Shown here: piece by piece, positions 10,452-20,348 of the stretch
Layout of the letters: each line of letters opens with the position of its first letter
Numbering within the stretch: the stretch's first letter is position 1
Assembly: GCF_030272615.1 (NCBI RefSeq)
Contig: NC_081409.1
Coordinates: 649,294,468-649,358,467 of the forward strand
Reading direction: 5' to 3'
Origin: Cryptomeria japonica
Lineage: Eukaryota; Streptophyta; Pinopsida; Cupressales; Cupressaceae
Length of the DNA stretch: 64,000 nucleotides
Translations under genes and position numbers: made by a program
Notes under the pieces: generated by a model
What the model was told of the DNA's origin: nothing
What the model saw: the letters and a program-made list of their open reading frames with translations, nothing else
Databases searched by the model: none

Positions 10452-11468
10452 GGATGTGAACTCTCCACCCCGATCTGATCTTAGACATTTTAACCTGCAC
10501 CCACTTTCCACCATTTTCTTAAAGATCTTGAATCTGTCAAATGGTTGTGACTTATCTTGCAGGAAGGTGACTGAAGTCATTCTTGAGTAATCATTAATAA
10601 AGAGCATAAAATATCTCACCAGCAAGAGATTTTGTCCTAGTTGGACCAGACAGATCTGTATGCACAATCTCAAGTGGTCTGGAGGTGTTATGCTCTTTTA
10701 TCCCAAAACTCACTTTAGTTTTCTTTCCTTTCACATATTCATCACAAAATGTGCTTACCGGTTTGATGATGGGTGGAATATTCCCAACACAACCCTTTCT
10801 CCTCACTGTAACTAAGTTATCAAAGTTTATGTGGCCTAATCTTTGGTGCCACAACCAACTTTCTTCAACCTATCCTATCATGAATTAGGACTCATAGCAT
10901 TCCTTTAGATTATAAACATTTCCATCTGTTTGTTTCCTTCTACCACAACCTGACTGGTAATATCTTTCTTTATCTAGCAACCAGTTGAGTCAAAGGTGAA
11001 TTTATAACCTTTATCACACATCTGACTCACACTTAGCAGATTGTGCTTTAGAACTTCCATAAAATATACATCACGTGACTTCAATTTTCTATCAATACTT
11101 AGACTACCTTTTCCCTTTATTTTGATGGATGAGTTGTCTCCAAATCTTACTGAACCACCATTCCAATTTTCAAGTTTGATGAATTTCTTTTTGTCACCTG
11201 TCATGTCGTTGGAGAAACCACTATCTACAACCCATAGATTTTTCCTTTCAGCATGTAAGGTAGTATGTACTATCAGACTTGATTCAGCCTTTTCCTTTTC
11301 TTTCTCAACCCATACCGATTTGGTTTCCTTCTTTTTGTTAGCTGCAATTTTGTGCTTACATTCAACTACTAGTTCTTGATCAGGATTTTTCTTCTTCTTC
11401 TTCTTGATCTTCTTGTTTTTACAAAAACTTGCTATGTGTCCAAACTCTTGACAGTTATAGCATTTCAC
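10452..11468 (-). pseudogene. Copia G protease and integrase N-terminal part
   Basis: Reading leftward from 11468: a zinc knuckle CYNCQEFGHIASFC, a lysine-rich stretch, then the aspartic protease motif DSGFSNDMTGD (most copia proteases have DSGCSxHMT). Then come the GAG-pre-integrase region (LKHNLLSVSQMC, MWHQRLGHINFDNL) and the first integrase residues (HTDLSGP, INDYSRM, LRSDRGGEFTS). Coding homology ends just after GGEFTS, before the catalytic Glu. Frame changes occur near 10970-10860 and 10600. The histidines of the HHCC motif are kept here, unlike copia B. Confidence 0.85.
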
Positions 11469-13475
11469 ATTTTCATTTCAAGATAAATCCTTAAAATTAT
11501 TGTGGGGCACCGATTTATTCTTCCTACATTCAAAACTCCTATGACCATATCCTTTGCACTAATAACAGACAACATTCATATCCCAGAGTGCATTAAATGG
11601 ATTTCTACTTTCATAACTCATGGAGGGCTTATTGGTTAAGCTACAGTCAGCTTTTCTATGTCCAAATTTGTTACATCAGTAACAATAACCATGAAAGTTA
11701 GAAACATATCGGTTAGGTTGCCTTGGTCCTACAAAGGACTACCTCATCAGAGAGCTTCCCTTCATGTTGTTGACTCTGGTGAATCCTTCATGGTCAACTC
11801 TTGCATTTCTCCTTGAATCTACATGTCGATATGATGAGTGTGGCCTTCAGTTCATTGCATGTGTATACTTGTTTGTGTGGTAATTTCCAATAACATCTGC
11901 ATATGTCTTTTTACTAGTATCCTTGCCTACAGTGAATGTCTTATTTTCTTCACCTTCATTTCAGGATGTGAACTTTATTTCTTTATCAGATGTGTCTTTG
12001 TTGTTTGAACTTTGACCTTGTTCAAAGACTAAGCTACCGGTATTTTTTGGATTGCTTATGTTTGTTCAACATCTTGTGTAAGGCTTTAGTGTTGCCTTCA
12101 TACTTGCTCCTTACTTTTATTTCTTCCTTACTTTCTTCAAGCTCCTTTTTGAGATTCACTATTTCTACTTCCAAATCTTGATGCTCCTTTTCCTTCATCA
12201 TCAGCTCAAAGGATTTAACTTCACATATTCTCTTGGTTTCTTCCAGCTGCAATTTCAAGTCAAATATGACTTGACTGGACTCATCGAGGGATTGCTTCAA
12301 GAGACCTTGTTCATCTACTGCTACATGCTTGACCATCTTGAGTTCTCTTCTCATTTCACTCAGTTCCTCAAGAGCACTTATAATCTCTCCTTCTAAATCC
12401 ACTTTAGCCTCAATATCCTCTTCTTCCTCATCTTAACCAACTGGTTTATAAAGTGCCATAAAGAGGTTAACTTTTCTATAATTCTCATGGCAGTCATCTT
12501 GTGATGCACTTTATTCATCCATGGCATCATCTTCAACATTATAGAGGTTGTTTTTCTTCTGGTAGCCTCTCGTTCCTTGCCGGTAGACATTTCTTTCTCT
12601 ATCTTTGCCAATAGATTTGCTAAACTCTCTTGACTCATCTCCACCAGTTTCATTGTAAGGACATTTTGCAGCAAAATGTCCAACCTTACCACAGTTGAAA
12701 CATTTGAGTGGTAGCTTTCCTTTATACTTGCCAAATCCTCTTTTGAGATTTTTGACAAAGTTTACTACCTCTGCATCAAACTCTTCATTAGATCCTTTAT
12801 GAGCAGCTAATTCTTTGCCCTTTTGGGTGGTGTTGAACGCTGCTTCTTTTCTTAAGGAAGCATCACCGACTGTTCTCATCTCATAGGTTTTTAGTGAGCC
12901 AAATATTCATCCATTGAAAATATCATCAGATCCTTGGTTTCTTCTATGGCAGACACCTTTGTATCATACCTAGGTGTAAGAGACCTAAGTAACTTCTTTA
13001 CAAGGATATCATCTGCAATTTCTTCACCAAGCCCTTTAATAGTATCCACAATTTCATCAAATCTGTGAAGATAATATACAATCTTTTCATCATCCTTCAT
13101 CTTGATGCCTTCAAGTTGGCCCCTTAGTGCTTGCACCTTGGCCTCTTTGACTTTTGCATCTCCTTCAAATAATCTCTGCAATTTATCTCAAGTTTCCTTG
13201 GTTGATGCACAATGCATGACTTTGACAAACTTGTTATCAGACAACCCACTCAAGATAGCATGTTTGGTCTTTACATTTTTCTCATACTCCTTCTTGGCAT
13301 CTGGATCAATGGGAGGAACACTAGGGACAACATACCCATTCTTGACAGACATCCACACATCAAAACCAAGGCACGAAATATAGGTCTCCATTCTTCTACT
13401 CCAAAAAGCATAGTTGGATCCATCAAACATGGGGGCTTTTGAGGAAGCAGAATAATTTCTTGCCATTGTGTTCAA
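11469..13475 (-). pseudogene. Copia G gag: UBN2 capsid, CCHC, coiled coil and extra knuckles
   Basis: The ATG at 13475 opens a UBN2-type gag with FDGSNYAFWSRRMETYI near the start. It continues through LSGLSDNKF, RFDEIVDTIKGLGEE and a first knuckle CFNCGKVGHFAAKC (about 12700). A Glu/Lys-rich coiled coil follows at 12402-12034. Three or more further knuckle remnants lie at about 11900-11470. Stops occur near 13186, 12889, 12509 and 12435, and decay is heavy at 11470-11990. The coiled coil plus multiple knuckles match the layout of ORF1 in the NA elements, which lack the UBN2 part. Gag forms the particle and packages RNA. Confidence 0.85.
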
Positions 13476-13517
13476 GTCTAGAAACTACCCAAGGTATATA
13501 AACAACTGGGAACTTAG

Positions 13518-13529
13518 GCTCTGATACCA
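13518..13529 (-). other. Primer-binding site, copia G
   Basis: The reverse complement reads TGGTATCAGAGC, complementary to the 3' end of plant initiator-Met tRNA, two bases from the LTR end. Confidence 0.9.
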
Positions 13530-13531
13530 AT

Positions 13532-14450
13532 TGTTGAACAGAGAGTGCCATTGAGAGGGGGGGTGAATCAGTGGTTCCTAAACTTTTTGACTTTTAAAAT
13601 AACTTCAGATATCGATTATTATCTTAACAACCAAACAATCAAACCGATAAAGATAAAAGGGAAACAAAAGAGAAAAATCACACAAATGCAACCCACACCA
13701 ACAAATATACAAGGAAAACCCAACATGGGAAAAACCTTGGTGAGAAATGTTGCTAGAGACTACTGCTCCAATCGATCCTCACAAGTAAAACACTAGATTA
13801 CAAAGATTTAGCACACCAACCCCTTATGTTTTAGGGCACCAACCCAAGGAGCACCAACCCCTTCTGTTTCGGGGCACCAACCCAAGGAGCACCAACCCCT
13901 GCACCAAGCTCCAACTTGGTGATGTATATATCAGAATACAATTTAGATATAGTTAAGGCTTCTTGTCGCAAATGAATTATGCAACACTTGATCAAATGGC
14001 TCACTGCCCATTGACACTCTTTTCTTCTCCACTGGATCTCACACTACCTTTTGTGAGATCACTCTCTTTTATTCTTGGCCTCTCTTTTCTCTCTCTCTCA
14101 CACAGTCTCACAACTTATTGTGTCACACTTCGATGTTGTCTTTCTCTACCACACCGCACCGGTTTGCTTAACTGTTGGACCTTCTACAGTTATACCGGTA
14201 CCCAATCACTACTGGTTAAACCCTCTCATCAGATTGGTTGCTCACTCACTCTACAACTTTCTTAGAATAAATTCTAAGGTAAAATGAACCTTCTCTGTAC
14301 TTAAGCTCTCTTTTCTCTTTTTCTTCTCTACAAGCATCAATCTTCTCTGTTTCAAGATCATGTATTTATATTCATAGTTTCCCACCAAGAATGCATTCAA
14401 ACACTGTCATGTTAGGTTTTCCTTTTCTAACTCAATCTCAATCCCCTCTG
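13532..14450 (-). repeat. 5' LTR of copia G (minus strand)
   Basis: The inner end TGTTGAACAG at 13532 is the complement of a CA-ended LTR. A G7 tract at 13557-13563 is the complement of the C tract. The block GGGAAAAACC near 13730 matches the shared LTR block. The outer end is uncertain because the sequence up to 14687 shows no clear TG start. Confidence 0.65.
13813..13905 (+). repeat. 38-bp tandem repeat, about 2.4 units
   Basis: Units start at 13813, 13851 and 13889 with the core GCACCAACCCC and differ by a few bases. It is inside the LTR of copia G. Spacing and lack of unique spacers rule out a CRISPR array. Confidence 0.8.
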
Positions 14451-14711
14451 ATGCGATCTTCTTTTTAGGGATATGATCTTTATGACAATATTTAATCACC
14501 AACTGAACTACACATTACATTGTGCGTTTTCTAAATCTGCAGTTCTGCACCATGCTTTTCTGCTTTCCTCTGTCACTCGCCATTAGTGGGTTTGTTATTT
14601 CCTTCACCTAATAGGTACGAAGATCAAATATTCTTGTGAGATCAGTGTGATTGCTTTTCCATCTTGCCTTCCTCGAGTCGCAATCTAAGTATCTGTGGGA
14701 AACCTAACAAT

Positions 14712-14723
14712 TGGTATCAGAGC
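14712..14723 (+). other. Primer-binding site, NA copy 2
   Basis: TGGTATCAGAGC, complementary to initiator-Met tRNA, begins 3 nt after the CTAACA LTR end. It is the same primer as the copia elements in the window, consistent with use of their enzymes. Confidence 0.9.
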
Positions 14724-14772
14724 CTAGTCCTCTATTTTCAGAAGCCTAGGAGCTTGAGGAAGATCTTGACAA

Positions 14773-15938
14773 TGGTAAAGAGGGAAAATCTGATGAAGCA
14801 ACTTGAAGGAGCTCTTACTGACTATGATGCAGAGAAGTTGAAAAATATCAAATTAGAAGATGATTTAAAAGTAGCTTAGGACATTATTCAGGCACTTCAA
14901 GAAAATCTTACTATTACAAGAAACAAGAGAAGAGAACTTTGTGAAAAATTGCAAAACGAAAATGATGAAAAGGAATCACTAAATGATATAATAAGCAAAT
15001 TGAAACAAGAGATCATGACAACAAAAAATGAAATGCAGGATATGACTATGAGATTCTGCAAACAGATTGAGGACAGAAAGAAGAATGAAAAAGAATTGAC
15101 CAGAAGACTAAGTGATGCAGCAAATGAGAACATAACACTTAGCTATGAAAATGATATGTTGAAGACAGATATGATGCATACTCAAAATGACTCGAATGAA
15201 CTAATGAGACAAAAAGAGATCTTGGAAAGGCAATTGGAAACTGCAAATCAACACAAAGAAAAATTCAAGAAAAGCTCAGAAGAACTTGGTACCTTATTAA
15301 AGAATCAAAAACCCAAAGGTGAAACTTCTAGAGTTGGATTTGAAGTTGGAGAAAGCTTCGGTACTGCAAATACCCAGGATCTAAGCAAACTAGTAAGACC
15401 CTCTAATACTTACAAATTCAATGGAAAATACTTTAATTGTAATAAATATGGTCATAGGGCAAATGAATGTAGATCTAGGAATTATCAGAACATTAATCCT
15501 CCCACCGGTCAATGCACCAAATGCAACAAGATTGGTCATAACTCTGAAAATTGTAGAATGAATGTAAGATGTTATGTTTGTGGAAGATTTGGTCATTTAT
15601 CAAATAAATGCAGAACACAAACCGGCATAGTTTATGGAAAAGCTATTCAGAAAAATAATGTAACTTGTTATGCATGTAACAAGATTGGTCATATTGCTAA
15701 ATTTTGTAGAAGTAAAGGTACACTTGTAGATAACAAAAGTACTAGCTTGAAAGGTAAAGAAAAGGTTGAAGAGGTTAAGCAAGAATTTTCAAAGCAATGG
15801 ATTAGAAAAGTTGATCTAAATATTGATGTTACTCCTGCACTAGTAGAATCAACAAATGCGTCACCGGCAGAACAATATGATGCTCCACTGGCAGGACAGA
15901 GCAATGCTCCACCGGCAAGATGTTCTTCATCAAATTGA
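14773..15938 (+). pseudogene. NA copy 2 ORF1, coiled coil plus four CCHC knuckles
   Basis: The first ATG after the PBS (14773) opens about 388 codons, broken only by TAG at 14877-14879 where a Gln codon is expected. Residues 1-170 are a heptad-rich Lys/Glu coiled coil. Knuckles follow at about 15430-15710: FNC-NKYGH-RANEC (first Cys is Tyr here, TAC for TGC), CTKC-NKIGH-NSENC, CYVC-GRFGH-LSNKC, CYAC-NKIGH-IAKFC. A Pro/Ala-rich tail carries several ACCGGCA motifs and ends in TGA. No UBN2 capsid domain lies between PBS and coiled coil, so this is a gag reduced to its C-terminal half. Predicted role: dimerising RNA-binding nucleocapsid protein. Best preserved of the three copies. Confidence 0.85.
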
Positions 15939-16093
15939 AGAAAATTATCTTGAGGGTTTGGCAATTTAATGACACGTGTGCTATTATTCCCTCAGTTAGA
16001 GAAAAGAAGTTGAAAATCCTTCATTACCAGCAAATAAAGTTTAGTTAATACATTACCGGCAAACAATAAATGTGGTAGGTGACAGAAAAGACT

Positions 16094-16100
16094 TTATAAA
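16094..16100 (+). promoter_or_regulatory. TATA-like box before ORF2, copy 2
   Basis: TTATAAA lies 151 nt before the ORF2 ATG (16245), measured from its first base. A pyrimidine-rich run ending CTTTCAG (to 16148) lies 96 nt before the ATG and could be a splice acceptor. The 15939-16244 spacer holds no ORF. Confidence 0.4.
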
Positions 16101-16244
16101 ATAAGGTTTTTGGCTCCTTTTCATTTCACTGTGAATTGAAACTTTCAGAGAGCGTGAAGATTTCCGAGCTAAGGCATTCCAAGCAAAGAGGCAAAGCACT
16201 TCAGCAATCAATCCATCCAAAGGCGGAAAAAGGTATTTATCATC

Positions 16245-18827
16245 ATGGCATCCTCATCTGCACCTAAATTCATAGCAAACCCTATAGTAGTCGAGGTTAT
16301 AAAATGACCTAGGCCCGTGTTTCAGCTAGTTGCCGAGATAGCTAAGAAAGATGACAACACAGGTGCATTTTCTCAAATTCCAAAGGGTGTTGTTTATGCA
16401 GAAGACCCTAGAATGTATATTCATTGCAACATAGAGGAATTAAGTGATGAAGAAATCAAAGACATGTATAAATCTATTATATGTGACAATGCCGAAAATG
16501 TTAAGCCTGAACATAAAATTGTTGAAACCCTAGGATTCACTAAAATCCTCTGCATTCCTGAATTTCCCAAGGAAGTGGTTAGGATAGTTCTTAGCAGGGT
16601 ACATGTCTCATTCTTTTGGCTTGACTCCGTGCATAAAATTAGCAAGGTAGCTGTGAAAGCAGTAACAGGGTTACCCTGTTACCCTGTGAAAGCAGTAACA
16701 GGGTAACATAGTGGAAACTTATACCAAAGCACTTCTGGAAGCCCCCCATGAATCAAAGGAAGAAGTATTTGGTAGTGCAGAGCACATTGAAAGTCAAATT
16801 CAATCTAAAAAGAGAGTAAAGAAAGTTGAGGCATCTGTGAGGAAAGGATCCAAGCAAGCAAAAGCCTTAAAAGATGATATATTAAAGAAAACCGACATAA
16901 CAGAAGAAGAGTTGGCAGCTCAATAGCCTAAAACTCATCTATCGCCGGTAGATACCTCCTCAGAAGGAGACATGCCAGCAACTTTCAAAAGAGTTGTTAG
17001 GAAAAGAGACCCCTTACTGGTATCCACTCCTTCACCTAGAAGGACAAGACAGAAGCAACAAGTTGTACGGTCTCCTGTCAAGAAAGCCCCACCTAAGAAA
17101 AAGCTGACCCCCAAGAAGAAGAAGAAGACAAACACTGACTTGGCCCCTTTTGACATATTGCTGAATGAGATCAGAAAGAAACGTAAATTGAAAAACATAG
17201 GGAAAATCTATGATACCCTATCAGATGATGAGAAAGGACAAGTTGAGGAAAGTGTTATACTACACATGGATATGTATAAAAAGTTTTTGATGCAAGCCCT
17301 AAATAAAATTCCTGATGAATTATATAAAAGACTTGAGGCCAGAAGGCAAGGAATAATTGAGTTAGAAAAGAAAATTAAAATAGAAAAATTACTTGCACTA
17401 TACCCGATCAATTCACCAAAGGAAATTGATGATTTGATAGCTCAGGCCAACCGGACAATCTTTTCCACTGCACACCGGCATATATCATTAATGGCAGGTA
17501 GAGTTACTAAAGTTTCAACTGAAACATAAGATGGTTGGGATAGATTCTTGGTTGAAAAAGAAAAACAAAAAGAATATATGAATCCCAAGCCCATTCTGGT
17601 ATATCAAAAGGATAAAGGGAAAGGTAAAGTTGGTGGACCACCAAGTATCAAGATTAGAGACAACTTACCCCCACCTCCTTTAAATACTCCACCGGTAAAA
17701 ACAACTGCAGAAGATCAACTGGCAACTGAAAGCATGGACACAGAGGATAATAATCCTAATCCTGAAGTCCTATATACTATGAATGTTGATACTCAAAAAA
17801 TCAACATAGTGGTAGATAAGGATACCACAGATAAATCTGATAACAAAGAGCAACCGGCAACAGAAAACAAAGAGCAACCGGCAGCAGATTCAGAGAAAAA
17901 GATGAAATCTGGAACACAAACAGAGCAACCTCCAAAACAGACGCCACCGGTAGGAAATGATGCAGGAAAAACTGTGCTTAAAGAGATGGAAACACTAACA
18001 GACCTACCAAAAGTCAATACCAGCATGGTCCATTCCACCGGCACTCAGTTTATTGGGTCACCACCAAATGTGACAGAGGTATTGCTCGAATCTATCAAGA
18101 AAATAATTCATTATAGCTCACAAGCCTATAAAGCGATAGATGATTCAATTCCAGTTTTGAAATTAATAGCTCCGAATTGTAATATAGCCAACAAAGATTC
18201 TTTAGGCTTGTTGGATACACTTTGTAAATATATTTCTGCAAAATTTTGAGCAAACAAAGGTAGAAACTGTAAAGGAAAGTGTAGCAAAAAAAGAAACAGA
18301 AATTCTTTGAGGAAGGAATAAAGTAATGTAACAGGGAATTTGACACACTTCTATCGGAACTATGCAATTTATTGAAAGAGTACAAAACTCTGTACAAAGA
18401 CACCTGTAAGATAAACTTTTTGACCACGGATGTAGACAAAAAGATGAGCAAGGTACAGGAAGAGATCAATAAACCTGCTGATAATTTTGTTGACTCACCT
18501 GATACTTTATCAGTTTTTGAGGAAAAGATAACAAATTTTAAGGAAGAATTGCTCAAATTAGAAAGAGAAAAAGAGAAAATAATAAACAAGGCAAAATTTT
18601 TCAGATCTAAACTAAGTCCAAGATTGGACTATTTAGCATCTCTGCGTAAGGAAATCTTAGAGGCACTAAAACAGGGTAGCAAGACATCGGCAGAGCACTT
18701 GTAGCATCTTACCAGTACAGTATACAAAACTGAGATAGCAATAAAGCAGAGCAAGAAGTTTATGGATGGTATAAACTTAATTGTGGGAGATATTCTTCAG
18801 ATAATAACTACCCAACTACAAGGTTGA
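16245..18827 (+). pseudogene. NA copy 2 ORF2, internally deleted
   Basis: Starts ATGGCATCCTCATCTGCACC like the other copies. Codon 21 is TGA where copy 1 has Arg (CGT) and copy 3 has Cys (TGC), so a CpG C->T change fits. The N-terminal domain is readable to the TGL motif, then about 640 bp are missing and replaced by a 33-bp filler (see 16651-16707). After it the basic Pro-rich region (motif KKKKLTPKKKKK), helical block, acidic Thr/Pro linker and coiled coil are better preserved than in copy 1. Stops: TAG 16924-16926, TAA 17527-17529, TGA 18247-18249 and TAG 18702-18704. The end is TGA at 18825-18827. Product unrecognised. Confidence 0.75.
16651..16707 (+). repeat. Deletion junction with templated filler
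   Basis: A 21-bp unit at 16651-16671 recurs at 16684-16704 (period 33). Between them GTAACAGGGT (16662-16671) is followed after one base by its reverse complement ACCCTGTTAC (16673-16682). This sits exactly where about 640 bp of ORF2 present in copies 1 and 3 are missing. Confidence 0.8.
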
Positions 18828-19018
18828 GGTTATGACTTGGTACAAATAAAAAATCTACTAACCTTTGTCATTGATGCCAAAGGGGGAGTAGTACATGAGA
18901 AAATTCAAAACATAGGGATCACATGCTCAGGGGGAGCCCTCACACTTTTGGTAACATTTTTGGTATACACATTTTTGGATATCTTTTTGAAATTTCTCAT
19001 GAGTGTTGTCATCAATGC

Positions 19019-19031
19019 CAAAGGGGGATAT
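19019..19031 (+). other. Polypurine tract, NA copy 2
   Basis: AAAGGGGGATAT directly before the LTR. A second, nearly identical module, TGATGCCAAAGGGGGAG, lies at about 18870-18890 after ORF2. The 18828-19018 stretch holds nothing else recognisable. Confidence 0.65.
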
Positions 19032-19092
19032 TGTTGGCATATGGACACTCCAATGAGACATTGTGTGTGATTCAAGGTTTTTTCATTGACGG

Positions 19093-19255
19093 CAACCTTG
19101 CAATTCTATGGCACCGGCAAGACATTATACCGGAAAAGCATTATACAGGCAACCTTGCAATCCTATGGCACCGGCAAGACATTATATCGGCAAAGCTTTA
19201 TATAGGAAATCCTATAGCATCGGCAAGATATTATACCAGCAAAGTGTAACACAGG
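19093..19255 (+). repeat. 57-bp tandem repeat in LTR U3, about 2.9 units
   Basis: Units begin at 19093, 19150 and (shortened) 19207. Each carries GGCACCGGCAAGACATTATA or a decayed version. Upstream-of-TATA tandem repeats are common in LTR enhancers. Confidence 0.8.
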
Positions 19256-19397
19256 CAAGACAGTACACCAGCATCAGAAGATGTACACCGGCATAGAAGA
19301 AAATATGTATACCGGCACAGAGGCCGACAGGATTTTTGATATGTAATATTTTGTTTATCTTGGTAAGCCAACTTGGCAAATTGTAAAATGACTCTTG

Positions 19398-19407
19398 TAT
19401 ATAAAAG
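19398..19407 (+). promoter_or_regulatory. LTR TATA box, NA copy 2
   Basis: TATATAAAAG, the best TATA match of the three NA LTRs, at the position shared with 4676 and 57495. Confidence 0.5.
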
Positions 19408-19930
19408 AGATCATTGTAGTCATTTATATGATATGGATAGAATGCAATAAATAAATTATAAGGCAGACCTAATGTGCGAATTGTAGGTCAAGGGTATATG
19501 TAAAGAATAGAGCAAGAACCGGTACTGAATCTGGCATTGAAGATGCTATTGTAAAGTAGTATAGAATATTGGATTTGTGTAAATCCTCATTGTAAGTCAG
19601 TGTGACTTCTTATTGAGCAGTGAGCTCTAGGCAGTTGGCCTTCCTGCATGTACAGGCCCCTATTGTAAGTAATATTCTCTTATTGGCCAGTAAGTGAATA
19701 TTGTGGGTCACAAATCCCACCGAGGTTTTTCCCACACCAGGTTTCCTCGTTAAACATCTTGTGTTATGGTGTTCTTTTCAAGTGGATGCTCTTGATTCTA
19801 TTATTTGCATTAATTCTTGCATACTGGTATACTGTTACCTTATATTCTGCATATTCAGTTTTAAGAAAATTTCATTACCGGTCAGATAGTGATTCACCCC
19901 CCCCTCTCAGTATCTATGGGAACTCTAACA

Positions 19931-20348
19931 TGGGAGTGGATCCTTATCATCTGCATCTTGCAATGCACTCATGTGGCTTCCCTGTTTGTGCAGCATATCT
20001 TCAAAAAGGAACATGTGATCTAGTTGGGGCACATTAACTGTCAGTCTTCTCTTCATATGGTGAGTGCATCTCTATCCAGTGGGAGTCCTGTTGTTCAGAA
20101 TCCACACAGTGTACTAGTGACCTATACATCCTTCTCCTCATGTGTTAATGTGATTTAGATAAAACTCCGCCTCTTCATCACCATCAATAGCGAAACATCT
20201 TGCCTACTCATAGATGTCATCATTTACCGATTGTTATATCATATCGCTCTCTTGTCCCTATCTTCTACACAAGTCAAACACTAACTTGTGTTTTGGTGAC
20301 TCCAATGACATCACAATATTGGTAGACATCAATGACAGTAATGTCTAT
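19931..20348. other. Spacer with nothing recognised
   Basis: Between the end of NA copy 2 and the start of the gypsy1 flanking repeat. No ORF of substance on either strand and no repeat found elsewhere in the window. Confidence 0.5.

Larger units (their letters stand above)
10452..14450 (-). mobile_element. Copia element G, minus strand, truncated in integrase
   Basis: From right to left: LTR (inner end 13532), PBS, gag, protease and the first part of integrase. The coding part stops in mid integrase at about 10452, so the rest of integrase, RT, RNase H and the 3' LTR are missing or displaced. The outer LTR end near 14450-14690 could not be fixed. Confidence 0.8.
14688..19930 (+). mobile_element. 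Non-autonomous element, NA copy 2
   Basis: PBS, ORF1, spacer, ORF2, PPT and an 899-bp 3' LTR, all on the plus strand and with no pol. Of the 5' LTR only the last 22 bp before the PBS (14688-14709) resemble the 3' LTR; the sequence to the left is unrelated or too diverged. The 3' LTR is followed by TGGGA. Compared with copies 1 and 3 about 640 bp of ORF2 are missing at 16672-16707. Confidence 0.85.
19032..19930 (+). repeat. 3' LTR of NA copy 2 (899 bp)
   Basis: Begins TGTTGGC and ends CTCTAACA. TATA box TATATAAAAG at 19398-19407, hairpin CCTGCATGTACAGG at 19643-19656, block CCCACCGAGGTTTTTCCCAC near 19718, C8 tract at 19897-19904. It is about 130 bp longer than the LTRs of copies 1 and 3, largely because of the 57-bp tandem repeat at 19093-19255. 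Confidence 0.85.

Noticed and set aside
10114-10590. 158-codon plus-strand open frame
   Set aside because: It spans homopolymer runs and the antisense of copia G integrase, so it is a shadow.
13813-13905. CRISPR-like spaced GCACCAACCCC repeats
   Set aside because: It is a simple 38-bp tandem duplication without unique spacers, in a plant LTR.
13963-14265. 100-codon plus-strand open frame
   Set aside because: It lies inside the LTR of copia G, has low-complexity Ser/Leu composition and no homology I can see.
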